Assembly: GCA_018266435.1 (NCBI GenBank)
Contig: JAFEAL010000010.1
Span: forward strand, 62,001-126,000
Direction: 5' to 3'
Origin: Bacteroidota bacterium
GTDB lineage: Bacteria > Bacteroidota > Bacteroidia > Cytophagales > Cyclobacteriaceae
Length of the DNA: 64,000 bases
A program made the translations under genes and the position numbers. Positions 1-10,423 of the stretch are shown here, piece by piece. A model generated the notes under the pieces. That model was not told where the DNA came from and did no database searches. It was given only the letters and a program-made list of their open reading frames with translations. The stretch's first letter is position 1, and each line of letters starts with the position of its first letter.

Positions 1-2466
1 GAAGGCATGCTCGACTCGAAGGCTGCCATGATCCGTTTTTTAAATTTAATGGCAAGCGAGCCGGAGATTGCGGCCGTACCCGTTATGATTGATTCATCCA
101 AATGGGAAGTAATTGAAGCGGGTTTGAAATGCCTGCAAGGTAAAGGCATTGTTAACTCCATCAGTTTAAAAGAAGGTGAGAAGGAATTCATTCGTCAGGC
201 AAAACTGGTAAAACGATACGGAGCCGCGGCAGTAGTGATGGCTTTTGATGAGCAAGGTCAAGCCGATACCTATGAAAAGCGAATTGGAATATGTCAGCGT
301 GCCTATTCCATTTTAACTGAAAAAGTACAGTTTGCCCCCGAAGATATCATTTTTGACCCCAACATTTTTCCTATTGCTACGGGAATAGACGAGCACCGGA
401 ATTATGCCTTGGATTTTTTCAGGGCGGCTAAATGGATTCGCGAAAACCTGCACCACTCACATGTGAGTGGTGGGGTAAGCAATGTATCGTTTAGCTTCCG
501 AGGAAACCAACCAGTACGTGAGGCCATGCACTCGGCTTTTCTTTACCACGCCATTAAAAATGGAATGGATATGGGCATTGTTAACCCCGCCATGCTTGAG
601 GTGTATGATGAAATTCCCAAGGAACTACTGGAGCGGGTAGAAGATGTTTTGCTGAACCGGAGAGAGGATGCCACCGAAAGATTGCTGGAATATGCTGAAA
701 CCGTGAAGGGAGTTTCTAAGAAAAAAGAAGCTGATGATGCCTGGCGAAACGGAACAATAGAAGATCGACTAACCCATGCTTTAGTAAAGGGTATTGTGGA
801 TTTTATTGAAGTGGACACAGAAGAAGCCAGAAAAAAATATGGAGCACTTCAGGTAATCGAAGGACCATTAATGGCGGGCATGAATGTGGTAGGCGATTTA
901 TTTGGTGCCGGAAAAATGTTTCTGCCTCAAGTAGTCAAAAGTGCCCGCGTCATGAAGAAATCAGTGGCGTATTTAACCCCCTTTTTAGAAGAAGAAAAAA
1001 AACTGACCGGAGCCTCCGGTAAAGCGGTGGCTAAAATACTTTTGGCTACCGTAAAAGGCGATGTGCACGACATTGGTAAAAACATTGTGGGGGTGGTGCT
1101 CGCCTGCAATAATTTTGAAGTAGTTGATCTGGGGGTAATGGTGCCGGCAGAAAAAATAATTGAATCAGCCAGGCGCGAAAAAGTAGATGCCATTGGGCTG
1201 AGCGGCCTAATTACTCCTTCTCTTGATGAGATGATACACGTGGCTAAAGAAATGCAGCATGAAAAAATGGAGTTGCCCTTGCTGATTGGAGGTGCCACTA
1301 CTTCACGCATTCACACCGCTGTAAAAATTGATCCCGTGTACAACGGTCCGGTGGTGCACGTACTGGATGCTTCCAAATCCGTGCCTGTTACCAGCGAATT
1401 AGTTAACCCGATTACCCGGCCTTCGTTCAAAGAAAAAACCAAGAAAGAATACGAGGTGATGCGCAAAGATCACGCGAGCAGGCAACAAATAAAAAGCTAC
1501 ATTTCACTTAGTGATGCCAGAAAAAATAAAGTAGCAATCAACTGGGAGACATCACCTATTGTTAAACCTCAATTTATTGGAAGAAAAACTTTTAAAAATT
1601 ACCCCTTGGAAGAAATTGCCCAACACATTGATTGGACACCTTTTTTTCAAGCCTGGATGCTGGCCGGTCGCTATCCTGATATTTTGAAAGATGAAGTAGT
1701 GGGAGCAGAGGCCACAAAACTTTTAACGGATGCAAAAAAAATGTTATCAGAAATTATCCGCGATAAAAGTTTGCAAGCCAGTGCAGCCATTGCTTTTTAC
1801 CCCGCCAACGCTACAACAACAGATGATATAAATTTGTACGATGCCACGGGAAAAACTTTTAAAACCCTGCGTTTTCTCAGGCAACAGAGCAAAAAAGCTC
1901 AAAACCTTCCCAATTTTTGTTTGTCTGATTTTGTAGCACCCGAGTCGGTAGAGAAAAATGATTATATCGGCATGTTTGCTGTAACGGCTGGTATCGGCTT
2001 AGAAAATCTGGTGATAAAATACAAAAGCCAAATTGACGATTACTCAGAAATTATGGCCAAAGTTTTGGCCGACCGCCTGGCCGAAGCTTTTGCTGAACTG
2101 ATGCACCTGCGTGTCAGGAAAGAATTTTGGGGATATGCCAAAAGTGAGAATCTTTCTGATGCCGAATTGATTGATGAAAAATACCAAGGCATACGCCCGG
2201 CACCGGGTTACCCCGCCTGCCCGGATCATACTGAAAAGAAAGCTATTTTTGATTTGCTGAAAGCCGAAGAGGTTGGCATCTTATTAACAGACTCATTGGC
2301 CATGTATCCTGCGGCTGCCGTAAGCGGATATTATTTTTCAAATCCTCAATCAAATTATTTTGGGTTGGGAAAAATTGAAAAAGACCAGGTTGCAGAATAT
2401 GCTTCACGAAAGGGGATGAGTGTGCAAGAAGTTGAAAAGTGGCTTGCACCCAACTTAGCGTACTGA
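1..2466 (+). CDS. metH: Cobalamin-dependent methionine synthase, C-terminal two thirds (partial)
   Basis: The frame is already open at base 1, so the true start lies outside the window; about 821 of some 1,230 family residues are present. Counting from the ATG at 7, the order is: end of the methyltetrahydrofolate-binding barrel (to about 230), cobalamin cap and Rossmann domain with the B12-ligand motif D352-x-H354-x-x-G357, then the AdoMet-dependent reactivation domain (about 500-819) with its R730/GYP734-736 signature. The enzyme transfers a methyl group from 5-methyltetrahydrofolate to homocysteine in the cytoplasm. metF, which makes its methyl donor, follows 75 bp downstream on the same strand, so the two are probably co-transcribed. 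No internal stop or missing cofactor residue was seen. Function is very secure; only the N-terminal homocysteine-binding part is not visible. Confidence 0.97.
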   Translation, partial: EGMLDSKAAMIRFLNLMASEPEIAAVPVMIDSSKWEVIEAGLKCLQGKGIVNSISLKEGEKEFIRQAKLVKRYGAAAVVMAFDEQGQADTYEKRIGICQRAYSILTEKVQFAPEDIIFDPNIFPIATGIDEHRNYALDFFRAAKWIRENLHHSHVSGGVSNVSFSFRGNQPVREAMHSAFLYHAIKNGMDMGIVNPAMLEVYDEIPKELLERVEDVLLNRREDATERLLEYAETVKGVSKKKEADDAWRNGTIEDRLTHALVKGIVDFIEVDTEEARKKYGALQVIEGPLMAGMNVVGDLFGAGKMFLPQVVKSARVMKKSVAYLTPFLEEEKKLTGASGKAVAKILLATVKGDVHDIGKNIVGVVLACNNFEVVDLGVMVPAEKIIESARREKVDAIGLSGLITPSLDEMIHVAKEMQHEKMELPLLIGGATTSRIHTAVKIDPVYNGPVVHVLDASKSVPVTSELVNPITRPSFKEKTKKEYEVMRKDHASRQQIKSYISLSDARKNKVAINWETSPIVKPQFIGRKTFKNYPLEEIAQHIDWTPFFQAWMLAGRYPDILKDEVVGAEATKLLTDAKKMLSEIIRDKSLQASAAIAFYPANATTTDDINLYDATGKTFKTLRFLRQQSKKAQNLPNFCLSDFVAPESVEKNDYIGMFAVTAGIGLENLVIKYKSQIDDYSEIMAKVLADRLAEAFAELMHLRVRKEFWGYAKSENLSDAELIDEKYQGIRPAPGYPACPDHTEKKAIFDLLKAEEVGILLTDSLAMYPAAAVSGYYFSNPQSNYFGLGKIEKDQVAEYASRKGMSVQEVEKWLAPNLAY

Positions 2467-2541
2467 TTCGACTGGGTGATGAACTGATTCTTCGATCACT
2501 GAATCACCACATTACCTAATTATCAAATTATCTAATAAAAA

Positions 2542-3498
2542 ATGAAAGTAACCGATCACATCAGCAACGCTAACGGAAAGACATTATTCAGTATTGAAAT
2601 CCTTCCTCCCCTGAAAGGAGAAAATATCCAATCGCTGTTTGATAATATTGATCCGTTGATGGAGTTCAAACCACCTTTTATTGATGTGACCTACCATCGC
2701 GAAGAATATGTTTACAAGAAAAAAGAAAACGGTTTACTCGAGAAACGCTCTACCCGCAAGCGCCCCGGCACTGTAGGCATTTGTGCGGCCATACAAAACC
2801 GCTATAAAGTAGACACGGTACCGCATATCATTTGTGGAGGATTTAATCGTGAAGAAACTGAAAATGCATTAATTGATTTACACTTTTTAGGAATTGACAA
2901 CGTACTGGCTTTGCAAGGAGATGCCATCAAAACGGAGACCCGTTTTATACCTGAACCAGACGGACATAAATTTGCCTCTGAATTGGTAGAACAAATTGGA
3001 AAGATGAACCAGGGCAAGTTCATTGATGAGGACTTAGAGAGTGCCGCACCCACCCATTTTTGCATTGGCGTAGCCGGCTACCCCGAAAAACATTTTTTTG
3101 CACCTAACCTTAAAACCGATTTAAAATACCTTAAACAGAAAGTTGATCTGGGTGCCGAATACATTGTTACCCAAATGTTCTTCAATAACAAAAAATATGT
3201 TGAGTTTGTAGATAAATGCCGGGAGGCAGGAATCACGGTGCCGATCATTCCGGGTATTAAACCAATTACCACTAAGTCGCAATCCAATATCCTTCCCAAT
3301 ATTTTTCATATAGACCTGCCCGAAGAACTGGCCGATGAAGTAGAAAAATGCAAAGACAATACAGCCGTGCGGCAGGTAGGCGTGGAGTGGGCAGTGAAAC
3401 AAGCCAAAGAACTGATACAGTTTGATGTGCCTACCTTGCATTTTTATTCCATGGGCAAATCTGACCCGATTTATAAAATAGCCAAACAACTATTTTAG
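2542..3498 (+). CDS. metF: Methylenetetrahydrofolate reductase
   Basis: A 318-residue protein of the usual MetF length, a flavin TIM barrel that reduces 5,10-methylenetetrahydrofolate to 5-methyltetrahydrofolate. Visible family blocks include the N-terminal FSIEILPP strand, the LALQGD segment, the FCIGVAGYPEKH loop and the LGAEYIVTQMFF strand near the folate site. It directly follows metH on the same strand, matching the pathway order. The ATG at 2542 fits the start of the conserved barrel, and no upstream alternative is needed. No regulatory RNA such as a SAM riboswitch was recognised in the 75-bp gap. Assignment is from family motifs and context. Confidence 0.96.
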   Translation: MKVTDHISNANGKTLFSIEILPPLKGENIQSLFDNIDPLMEFKPPFIDVTYHREEYVYKKKENGLLEKRSTRKRPGTVGICAAIQNRYKVDTVPHIICGGFNREETENALIDLHFLGIDNVLALQGDAIKTETRFIPEPDGHKFASELVEQIGKMNQGKFIDEDLESAAPTHFCIGVAGYPEKHFFAPNLKTDLKYLKQKVDLGAEYIVTQMFFNNKKYVEFVDKCREAGITVPIIPGIKPITTKSQSNILPNIFHIDLPEELADEVEKCKDNTAVRQVGVEWAVKQAKELIQFDVPTLHFYSMGKSDPIYKIAKQLF

Positions 3499-3585
3499 TT
3501 AGGTTTTTTAGATATTTCCATCGATTGAGGTGCAAAAAATGCTTACCTTTATCAATCGTTTAAAATCAATAACTAAAACACAATT

Positions 3586-4740
3586 ATGAAAAGATTTAAA
3601 TCTATTTTAAGCGGTGGCCTGGTGGCCATTACCGTTTTCTCCCTGTGGGTGATGAGCGGGTGTAGCTCTAGTTCATCTTCAACTCCTGCACCTACGCTAA
3701 ACCTGCTTCAGCTAATGTCTTCATCGGCTTATAAGCAATCGACCACGGTTACAGCCGATAAAGCACTTGATTCATTGGTTAAATACATCAACATATATCC
3801 CGACTTGGTAACCAAACTTTCGGGCTCTACAGCCTACACCATATTTGCCCCATCTAATACGGCTTTTATTTCCTTGTTGGCAACTCCGGGTTTCCCATCT
3901 AATATTAAACTGATCAACCCGGCAATTATTGAGGGCGTTTTAATGTATCACATCGTGGCCGGACAAAAGTTACAGTCGTCATTTACACCTGCGGCTTCAT
4001 TGGCTACGCTCTATACAGATCCGGCTACCAGCACCGTTCAAAATATTGTGATCAATTCTGACGGTACACTTAAGACCGGCTCAACCAATCAGTCCATTCA
4101 GATTGTTGTAGCCAACCAGTTAGCCACCAATGGAGTATTTCATATTACCGGCTCGGTATTGATTCCGCCTTCAGTAGGCTCTACTCTTACACCTATTTTA
4201 GGTACTATTGCGGGCACAGTCCTATTAGGAGCCAGCTTTACGGATTTGGCACAAATTATTGCCGTGGCCGATGCAGGGTTTACTCAAAACCCGGGCACAG
4301 GACAATTTAAAATATCCACCTGGTTGGCTATGCCGGTATCCGGGGCAACCGTGACAGCCAATACGAACGGTTTAACGTTCTTTGCTATACCTAATGCAGT
4401 ATTCGCGGCAGCTGCCGCGCAACAAGGTATTACCGAGGCTCAACTTGTAGGTGCTCTTTCTTCAAGTTCGAGTGCTGCAAGAAGTCTTTTGTTGAATCAC
4501 TTGGTAGTGACCGGAAAATATACTGTTCATGCCGGTACAGGCTCTACTCAGTACACCAATTCACAATCCATCACCACAATGGGGGCTGGTATAACGGTTA
4601 CGGTTACTACCCCAGGTACATCTACTGGCCCTTACGGTATTGTATTAACCAATGCAAATTCAAAACAAGCATACATTGCCCAAGAAGTATTGTCGCCCAA
4701 CAACGGTGTTCTTGAAGTCATTGCCGGTATTTTGCAATAA
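3586..4740 (+). CDS. Fasciclin (FAS1) repeat lipoprotein
   Basis: The N-terminus is a lipoprotein signal (charged start, hydrophobic stretch, then MSGC followed by a serine-rich linker), so the mature protein should be lipid-anchored in the envelope. Two FAS1 domains follow, at about residues 40-195 and 215-384. Each shows the family blocks: first domain AYTIFAPSNTAF and LMYHIVAG, second domain LTFFAIPNAVF and LLLNHLVVTG. FAS1 domains are adhesive or carbohydrate/protein-binding modules; the ligand cannot be read from sequence. The gene stands alone, with a strong terminator after it. The family is secure, the biological role is not. Confidence 0.9.
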   Translation: MKRFKSILSGGLVAITVFSLWVMSGCSSSSSSTPAPTLNLLQLMSSSAYKQSTTVTADKALDSLVKYINIYPDLVTKLSGSTAYTIFAPSNTAFISLLATPGFPSNIKLINPAIIEGVLMYHIVAGQKLQSSFTPAASLATLYTDPATSTVQNIVINSDGTLKTGSTNQSIQIVVANQLATNGVFHITGSVLIPPSVGSTLTPILGTIAGTVLLGASFTDLAQIIAVADAGFTQNPGTGQFKISTWLAMPVSGATVTANTNGLTFFAIPNAVFAAAAAQQGITEAQLVGALSSSSSAARSLLLNHLVVTGKYTVHAGTGSTQYTNSQSITTMGAGITVTVTTPGTSTGPYGIVLTNANSKQAYIAQEVLSPNNGVLEVIAGILQ

Positions 4741-4760
4741 GTATTAAACTTAAATTTCTT

Positions 4761-4794
4761 AAAAAACCACCCCAACAAGTCGGGGTGGTTTTTT
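4761..4794. terminator. Bidirectional intrinsic terminator
   Basis: An 11-13 bp perfect stem (ACCACCCC pairing with GGGGTGGT, extended by A/T pairs) with an 8-nt loop at 4774-4781 and A/T tracts on both sides. It lies between two convergent genes and overlaps the stop codon of the minus-strand hydrolase, so it can serve both. Confidence 0.9.
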
Positions 4795-5987
4795 TATTTT
4801 AGTGACAGCAGGGTGGGAATAAATTTTTCAATATAAGGCACTACTCCGGTAGCATGTGTGGCTCCCGGCAAGGTAGTAAAGGTCAACACAGAAGTAGAAG
4901 CTCCGTTGGCGATCAGTTTGTTATAGGTGTTCACTGAATTTTGATAGGGTACAGTGATATCGGCATCGCCATGGTACATGTACATTTTTACTTTAGGGTA
5001 CCAGTCCAGCAATGAATTTTCATTGAATGCTGTGGTGATGTATTGGTAGTTAACGCTGGTATTGATGTTGGCCAGAATATCGGGGGTAATCAGCTTAGGA
5101 ATAGTATCATTGAGTGCAGCATTAATCTGATCTCCGCTTTGGGTACCGTCAAACAACCCAGGAATAACCGAGGCATACTTAGATTGAAACACATCGGTAA
5201 GCGGCTGTGTCCAGTTGTAGTAGGTGCGGTAGGCCATTGCCACGTACGCCAAAAAGAAAGGTTCGTCATACGTAGCCAGTCCCCAAAAATAAGATTGCAT
5301 CCCTTTCACATCATACCCGCCAGACGAGGGAAATGAAGCAACTAAATTGAAGTTAGGCAGCCCGTTGGTCTCAATGGCTTTGTGGGTGGCCATGGTTACA
5401 TATCCGCCCTGCGAATAGCCGGCAATAAATAATTTTCCGTTAAACGATTTGCCTTTTTGTATTGCCAGTTCGCGTGCGGCTTTCATGGCATCCATTACCG
5501 GCACAGCCGTGGCGTCTTCCACATAATACGGATGAAGAATGGAAGCAGAACTGCCAAAACCTAAAAAATCAGGGATGACTGCTATAAATCCGGGTGATGC
5601 CAGTGCCGAATAGAATATCCATTCTGTGCTGTTTAAAGGCTGAACGGATGGTGCTTCGCTGTGGGCCGCGATGGTGCCATGGTTGAAGCAAACCATACCC
5701 ACCGGGGTGCTGGTTTGAGGGAGTATCACAACTGCCGAAGCCGTGACGGTATTACCCTGATAAGTTGTTTGGTAGGTAATGGTATAAAGATCGGTGCCGT
5801 ATTGCAGTGCTCCAGAAGGTAAGATTATACCCGAAGACCCAATAAAGGTTTGAAGGTCACCCGCAGCACGACTCACTTGCTCGGACGAACTTTGTAAGGT
5901 GACCGGAACAAACGGAGAATCTTTTTTTGCGCAGGAAACAATCAGTAGGGCAAACAAAAAAATCAGTGCGTAGTTTTTTAGTTTCAT
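4794..5987 (-). CDS. Secreted alpha/beta hydrolase lipoprotein (lipase/esterase type)
   Basis: A 397-residue protein with a lipoprotein signal peptide ending at VSCAKK. The fold is alpha/beta hydrolase: nucleophile elbow GYSQGG with Ser192, a candidate acid at Asp341 or Asp343 in the HGDADITVP segment, and His378 in GATHATG. The order and spacing of the triad, and the resemblance to secretory lipase/prolyl-oligopeptidase-like enzymes, suggest an esterase acting on an external substrate at the cell surface or in the periplasm. Substrate is unknown. It stands alone and is convergent with the fasciclin gene. Chemistry class is well supported by the motifs; naming a specific lipase would go beyond the data. 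Confidence 0.85.
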   Translation of the reverse strand: MKLKNYALIFLFALLIVSCAKKDSPFVPVTLQSSSEQVSRAAGDLQTFIGSSGIILPSGALQYGTDLYTITYQTTYQGNTVTASAVVILPQTSTPVGMVCFNHGTIAAHSEAPSVQPLNSTEWIFYSALASPGFIAVIPDFLGFGSSASILHPYYVEDATAVPVMDAMKAARELAIQKGKSFNGKLFIAGYSQGGYVTMATHKAIETNGLPNFNLVASFPSSGGYDVKGMQSYFWGLATYDEPFFLAYVAMAYRTYYNWTQPLTDVFQSKYASVIPGLFDGTQSGDQINAALNDTIPKLITPDILANINTSVNYQYITTAFNENSLLDWYPKVKMYMYHGDADITVPYQNSVNTYNKLIANGASTSVLTFTTLPGATHATGVVPYIEKFIPTLLSLK

Positions 5988-6140
5988 CGGTTATTATTTT
6001 TTTAGAAGATACCTCAAAAATACTAAAATCGATATTGTGAGTGAACTTAACGGCTATACCCACGGCCCTACTTCCCTCACCTCGTCAAGCCGGGTTAGGT
6101 TAACGAAAACCGCCTCGAAAAATATTTTACATTTTTTGAA

Positions 6141-6173
6141 ATAAAAAATGGCACACCTTTTACTGTGTGCCAT
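6141..6173 (-). terminator. Intrinsic terminator of the TonB receptor gene
   Basis: A perfect 9-bp inverted repeat (ATGGCACAC at 6148-6156, GTGTGCCAT at 6165-6173) with an 8-nt loop. Read on the minus strand it is followed by TTTTTAT, and it begins 20 bp past the receptor stop codon. Confidence 0.85.
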
Positions 6174-6193
6174 CGCCCATGCGTTATTGATTG

Positions 6194-9181
6194 TTACTTA
6201 AACAATTCATCAAAAGTAACCATCACATAATAAATTCCCTGAATGTTGGGGCCGCCCAGGTTGGAAATATATTTGATATTAAAAATGTTGGAGCCGCCAA
6301 ACTTCACTACCGATTTCATTTTAGGTACACGGTAAGAAATCTGTAAATCGGTGGTGCCGAAGGCCGGCACAAAACCATTGCGCGGAGAGGTAAATGACGA
6401 TTGCCACAAAAACGATGTTTGCCAGCGGTAGGTAACATTAAACCCGATGCGGTCTGTAACCTTACGATTGGCAAATGATAAATTGAACTTGTGCTCCGGG
6501 GTGTTGTATTCTGACTGGAATTTATTAGGGTCTGGCTGGTTGATCAATACGTTCCAGTTATAATTGCCCGAAAGGGTATAGCCTTTTCTGAGGCTGTACG
6601 ATAACCCGGCCACTGCGCCTTGCCCTTGAAACTGCCCATCATAGTTGGTGTAGATAGATCCTGAATTACCGGAGATGGCTCCGCTACTGGGGTCTTTTGT
6701 CAGTGCGGTGCCATTTAATAGCGTGGCGTAGTTGGGCATGCCACCACCAGCATCGCTGGCAATGCGAAAGTTTACGATTGTTTGAAAGTCATTGTAGATG
6801 TTGTAGTAGTAGCTGGCATCGATGGTCAGGCGGTTGTCAATGATACTTTTGTAACCCACTTCAAAATTTTGTACCCGCTCGGGTTTTACAGGCGTCCATT
6901 TGAAAGGACGGAGCAATGCAATGTTGTTGGGGTCGCCAATGGCGGATGCGTTAGCGCCACCATTGAACACAGCCGTGGAATAGTTTTGCACCGAGTTGCC
7001 CTCAAAAATTAAATTAGGGTTTGCAAAAATATTATACTTGTCAGCAGAGCGCTGAAGGCCGCCCAGCAGGCGGGTGGAGATGATATTCAAATCAATGTAT
7101 TGGCCCTGAGTAGTAGGAAAACGGAATCCGGTTTGATACGAAAACCGGATGTTGGAGTTTTCGCCCAACTTAAACAAAGCTGAAATACGGGGGTTAAACC
7201 GCCCGGTAAAATTCAGATTTCGGTCGTAACGGCCCGAGGCCGAGATTTTTACCTTCCGGTCGTTGAGCCATTTAGTAGCCTGCACATAGCCGCCAAATTC
7301 ATAAATGGGAATGGAGCCGCTGGCGTCATCAAAGATGGTTCCGTTTGAGCGCAACATGTATTGGCGGTAACTTGCCCCTGTGATTACTTCGGCCCACTTA
7401 ATTTGGTTTTTAAAATCATATTGCACTTCGCCATGGTATAAGCGCGTGGCATCTTTAAAGCGCGGACCATAAGGAATAGTGCCATTCATTGCCTGCGATT
7501 TAAGTTGCTGAAAGGCGGCCGAGTTAGGGTCTAAAATAAACCGGCTGTCCACCACACCGCGTGCATACTGCATACCGGCTTCTTCAATTTGCAACCTGTT
7601 TTTGCCGGTGAGACCCTGCAGTTGGGCATCAGTAAGAGAATTGATTTGCCCGGGCTGCAGGCCGCTGTTGTACAAGTATCGCAAGTATTCTGTGCCAAAA
7701 GTGGCTAAGTAACCGGACACATCGTCAAATACAGGGTTGGCATTATGCACAGCTAAATCGTTAATGCGTTTAGCTAAAAACTCGGTGATGTACGAGTCGC
7801 CCGAGTTTTCCATGGTGGTGTAAGCTCGTACAAAAAAATTATCGCCCCGTAACTGCAGCCTAAATTGCTGAATGCCAAAGTTCTTCAGCGAGTAGCGCTG
7901 TGCCCCGGTATAAATGCTGGTACCAAAACCGCCATTGTAAAGGGCGCTTAGCTCCAGTTTGTCATTGATGCGGTAGTACAGGCCGGTGTTGGCTTTAAGA
8001 TTTTTGGCATGGTAGTCAATCAAGTATTTTTCAGAGTAGGGAGTAACTGATGTAACAATGCTGGGCAAATCTCCGGCCTGGGCATAGGTAAGGGCAGATA
8101 AACGGGAGGGTGATGTACTAAAAATACTTTGTTGATAAGCAGTATTATTATCGGCAAATATTTGCCAACTGGAACTCAACGGAAAAATAGCCAGGTTAAT
8201 AGAGGCTTCATCGCCCATGTAGTGCAGCAGATCAGAGCCGGGGTTGAAATTAAATCCGGCCGGGGTGCGGTTAATGTTCCGGTCATACGTGCTGGTGCCG
8301 TGCCAGTCGTTTGCTTGCATGTAGGCTACATTTACTTTAAAAGCAAATTTGTTGTTAAACGATTTGGCATAGCGTATGGCTCCATCGTACATAGGCGAAA
8401 CTGGTGCATCAGAGTTGCTGCCTACATGGTTTACACCTTGTTTAAAATATGCGCTCAGTCCTTGGTATTCAAATGCGTTTTTGCTGTTGACTAACAGCAT
8501 TCCGTTAAAGGCGTTGGGGCCATACAGGGCTGATGATGCTCCCGGAATAAGTTCTACGCTTTCCACATCCAGTTCTGAAGGTCCATTCAAATTTCCGATG
8601 GGGAAGTTCAAGGCCGGTGCTTGTGTGTCCATCCCGTCAGTGAGTTGAACAAAGCGTGTGTTTCCGGTAGAGCCAAAACCACGTGTGTTGATGATTTGAA
8701 AATTAATGCTGCTGGTTGTTACATCCACGCCTTTCAGGTTAGCAATGCCTTTGTAGTAATTATCGGCCGAGGTATTTTGCACAGCCAATATGCCCATCTT
8801 TTCAATGGAGACCGATGACTCCATAATTTTTTCTTCAACCCGCGAAGCAGACACCACTACTTCCTGACCTAAAACTGATTCTTCTTTCATTGTTAAATCG
8901 AGTTTGGCGTCTGTATCTTTAACGTCCACTTCCTCGGTATGAAATCCGATGAATGAAAATACCAGCGTAAACGGAGGTGACTGATTGACCTTCAGGTTGT
9001 ATTGGCCGTTGATATCCGTTACCGTGCCAATCACTTTTCCTTTTACAATAATATTTACCCCTGCCAGAGTCTGGTTGGTTGCTCCGTCTTTTATGGTACC
9101 TGAAACGGTAGTTTGTGCAAAAACAATAGAGTAACAGAAAAAGAAAAAAAGAAGGATGAGTTTGCTGTAAAGGTAATTCAT
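6194..9181 (-). CDS. TonB-dependent outer-membrane receptor
   Basis: A 995-residue protein: Sec signal peptide (about 1-22, ending FAQ), a carboxypeptidase-regulatory-like beta-sandwich (about 23-105, starting VSGTIKDGATNQTLAG), a plug domain (about 110-235) and a long beta-barrel ending in an aromatic terminal strand. This is the standard Bacteroidota layout for active import across the outer membrane, powered by TonB-ExbB-ExbD. No SusD-like lipoprotein gene lies beside it, so this is not a Sus-type glycan pair in view; metal complexes, vitamins or peptides are possible substrates. The gene has its own promoter candidate at 9201-9230 and its own terminator. Substrate is undetermined. Confidence 0.92.
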   Translation of the reverse strand: MNYLYSKLILLFFFFCYSIVFAQTTVSGTIKDGATNQTLAGVNIIVKGKVIGTVTDINGQYNLKVNQSPPFTLVFSFIGFHTEEVDVKDTDAKLDLTMKEESVLGQEVVVSASRVEEKIMESSVSIEKMGILAVQNTSADNYYKGIANLKGVDVTTSSINFQIINTRGFGSTGNTRFVQLTDGMDTQAPALNFPIGNLNGPSELDVESVELIPGASSALYGPNAFNGMLLVNSKNAFEYQGLSAYFKQGVNHVGSNSDAPVSPMYDGAIRYAKSFNNKFAFKVNVAYMQANDWHGTSTYDRNINRTPAGFNFNPGSDLLHYMGDEASINLAIFPLSSSWQIFADNNTAYQQSIFSTSPSRLSALTYAQAGDLPSIVTSVTPYSEKYLIDYHAKNLKANTGLYYRINDKLELSALYNGGFGTSIYTGAQRYSLKNFGIQQFRLQLRGDNFFVRAYTTMENSGDSYITEFLAKRINDLAVHNANPVFDDVSGYLATFGTEYLRYLYNSGLQPGQINSLTDAQLQGLTGKNRLQIEEAGMQYARGVVDSRFILDPNSAAFQQLKSQAMNGTIPYGPRFKDATRLYHGEVQYDFKNQIKWAEVITGASYRQYMLRSNGTIFDDASGSIPIYEFGGYVQATKWLNDRKVKISASGRYDRNLNFTGRFNPRISALFKLGENSNIRFSYQTGFRFPTTQGQYIDLNIISTRLLGGLQRSADKYNIFANPNLIFEGNSVQNYSTAVFNGGANASAIGDPNNIALLRPFKWTPVKPERVQNFEVGYKSIIDNRLTIDASYYYNIYNDFQTIVNFRIASDAGGGMPNYATLLNGTALTKDPSSGAISGNSGSIYTNYDGQFQGQGAVAGLSYSLRKGYTLSGNYNWNVLINQPDPNKFQSEYNTPEHKFNLSFANRKVTDRIGFNVTYRWQTSFLWQSSFTSPRNGFVPAFGTTDLQISYRVPKMKSVVKFGGSNIFNIKYISNLGGPNIQGIYYVMVTFDELFK

Positions 9182-9200
9182 GCAGTTTAAGTTTAGTCCT

Positions 9201-9230
9201 TAAAACTACATTAAAAACCCTATATTCAAA
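9201..9230 (-). promoter_or_regulatory. Candidate Bacteroidota promoter for the TonB receptor
   Basis: On the minus strand TTTG (9230-9227), an 18-nt spacer, then TAGTTTTA (9208-9201), one mismatch from TAnnTTTG. It lies about 20 bp before the ATG. Confidence 0.5.
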
Positions 9231-9248
9231 TGATCTGATTAAGGATTT

Positions 9249-9587
9249 TTATCGTCCGGCTTCGTCTTTGATGAGGGCTTGAGCCAGTTTCTCACACAGT
9301 TTATTTATTTCGCCTGACATTAGCTCATCACCCGTAGCCGTGAGTATGCTCTGCGCCAGTCCGCCCAGGCAATCAATGTAAAATCGTTTCATTTCATTCA
9401 CGGGCATATCTTTCGTCCACAGGTCTATGCGCATGGTGTTTTTTTGCAGGTGGTCCCAAAGTGAAATGCTGATGGATTTGCTTTCAGAAAATCCGTCTTC
9501 AGGTTTATCGGTAGCATCCCAGAGTATTTTTTCAGGGATATTGTTTTGATCCAGTTCTATTTTAAAATTGATTTCAGATTTTTTCAT
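9249..9587 (-). CDS. gldC: Gliding motility protein GldC
   Basis: A 112-residue protein matching GldC in length and sequence style: N-terminal lysine-rich strand, the MRIDLWTKDMPVNEMKRF block typical of the family, then a helical C-terminus. GldC is a small soluble or peripheral protein associated with the Gld/T9SS gliding apparatus; its exact molecular job is not established. It is the last gene of a minus-strand run after scoA-scoB. Its presence supports a Bacteroidota origin but does not by itself prove gliding. Recognition rests on recalled family sequence. Confidence 0.85.
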   Translation of the reverse strand: MKKSEINFKIELDQNNIPEKILWDATDKPEDGFSESKSISISLWDHLQKNTMRIDLWTKDMPVNEMKRFYIDCLGGLAQSILTATGDELMSGEINKLCEKLAQALIKDEAGR

Positions 9588-9651
9588 TCAGCGGTGATTA
9601 GACGATTGGGTAACGTAATGATCTGTTAATTTGGAATGGGGCAGGAGAAGG

Positions 9652-10308
9652 TCAAATGTTCATTTCAGAAATTTCTCCTTCAATGATGAGTTTGCCTTGG
9701 GTAGCATTTTTGATTTGCTCAACCGAAACTCCGGGTGCTCTTTCTAACAACTTAAAACCGCCCTGCGGAAGGATATCCAGCACGGCCATGTCGCTCACAA
9801 TTTTTTTTACACACTTCAACCCGGTAATGGGCAGGGTGCATTTCGTCAATAGCTTAGAGGCACCGTCTTTGCTGCAATGTTGCATGGCTACGATGATGTT
9901 TTTAGCGGAGGCGACTAAATCCATTGCTCCGCCCATGCCTTTTACCATTTTGCCGGGCACTTTCCAGTTGGCGATGTCTCCGTTTTCAGATACTTCCATG
10001 GCGCCCAGAATGGTGAGGTCAACTTTGCCGCTGCGGATCATACCAAAACTATCGGCCGAAGAAAACAACGCGCTGCCGGGCATCATGGTTACGGTTTGCT
10101 TACCGGCATTGATCAAGTCAGCATCTACTTCGTTTTCTTTGGGAAATGGCCCGATGCCGAGCAATCCGTTTTCAGATTGAAGAACTACATTTATGTTTTT
10201 GGGAATGTAATTGGCCACCAGCGTAGGAATGCCAATGCCCAGATTGATATACATTCCGTTCTTTACTTCTTGCGCAATGCGCTTGGCTATTCCGATCTTA
10301 TCCAGCAT
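9652..10308 (-). CDS. scoB: 3-oxoacid CoA-transferase subunit B
   Basis: A 218-residue subunit, the usual size for the B chain. The catalytic glutamate lies in the SENGLLG segment, which accepts CoA as a thioester; GIGIPTLV and GGAMDLV are further family blocks. With subunit A it moves CoA from succinyl-CoA (or acetyl-CoA) to a 3-oxo acid such as acetoacetate, used in ketone-body or butyrate-type metabolism. It follows scoA after 115 bp on the same strand. The exact donor cannot be read from sequence. The start ATG at 10308 gives the expected MLDKIGIAKRIAQEV N-terminus. Confidence 0.93.
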   Translation of the reverse strand: MLDKIGIAKRIAQEVKNGMYINLGIGIPTLVANYIPKNINVVLQSENGLLGIGPFPKENEVDADLINAGKQTVTMMPGSALFSSADSFGMIRSGKVDLTILGAMEVSENGDIANWKVPGKMVKGMGGAMDLVASAKNIIVAMQHCSKDGASKLLTKCTLPITGLKCVKKIVSDMAVLDILPQGGFKLLERAPGVSVEQIKNATQGKLIIEGEISEMNI

Positions 10309-10423
10309 AAATAAATTTGAGGATTTGTTGATTTGTGAATTTGAAAATACAAATAGAAAATTTATAAGTTAAATCAACAATTATATTTGACTTATTGTCT
10401 TTCATTTTCAAACGGTACAATTT

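Noticed and set aside
927..1310. 127-codon frame antisense to metH
   Set aside because: Serine-rich composition typical of antisense shadows; metH motifs on the plus strand are intact.
2467..2541. SAM or cobalamin riboswitch between metH and metF
   Set aside because: Only 75 bp with no recognisable conserved core or pairing.
6194..9181. SusC of a polysaccharide utilisation locus
   Set aside because: No SusD-like gene or glycoside hydrolases nearby.
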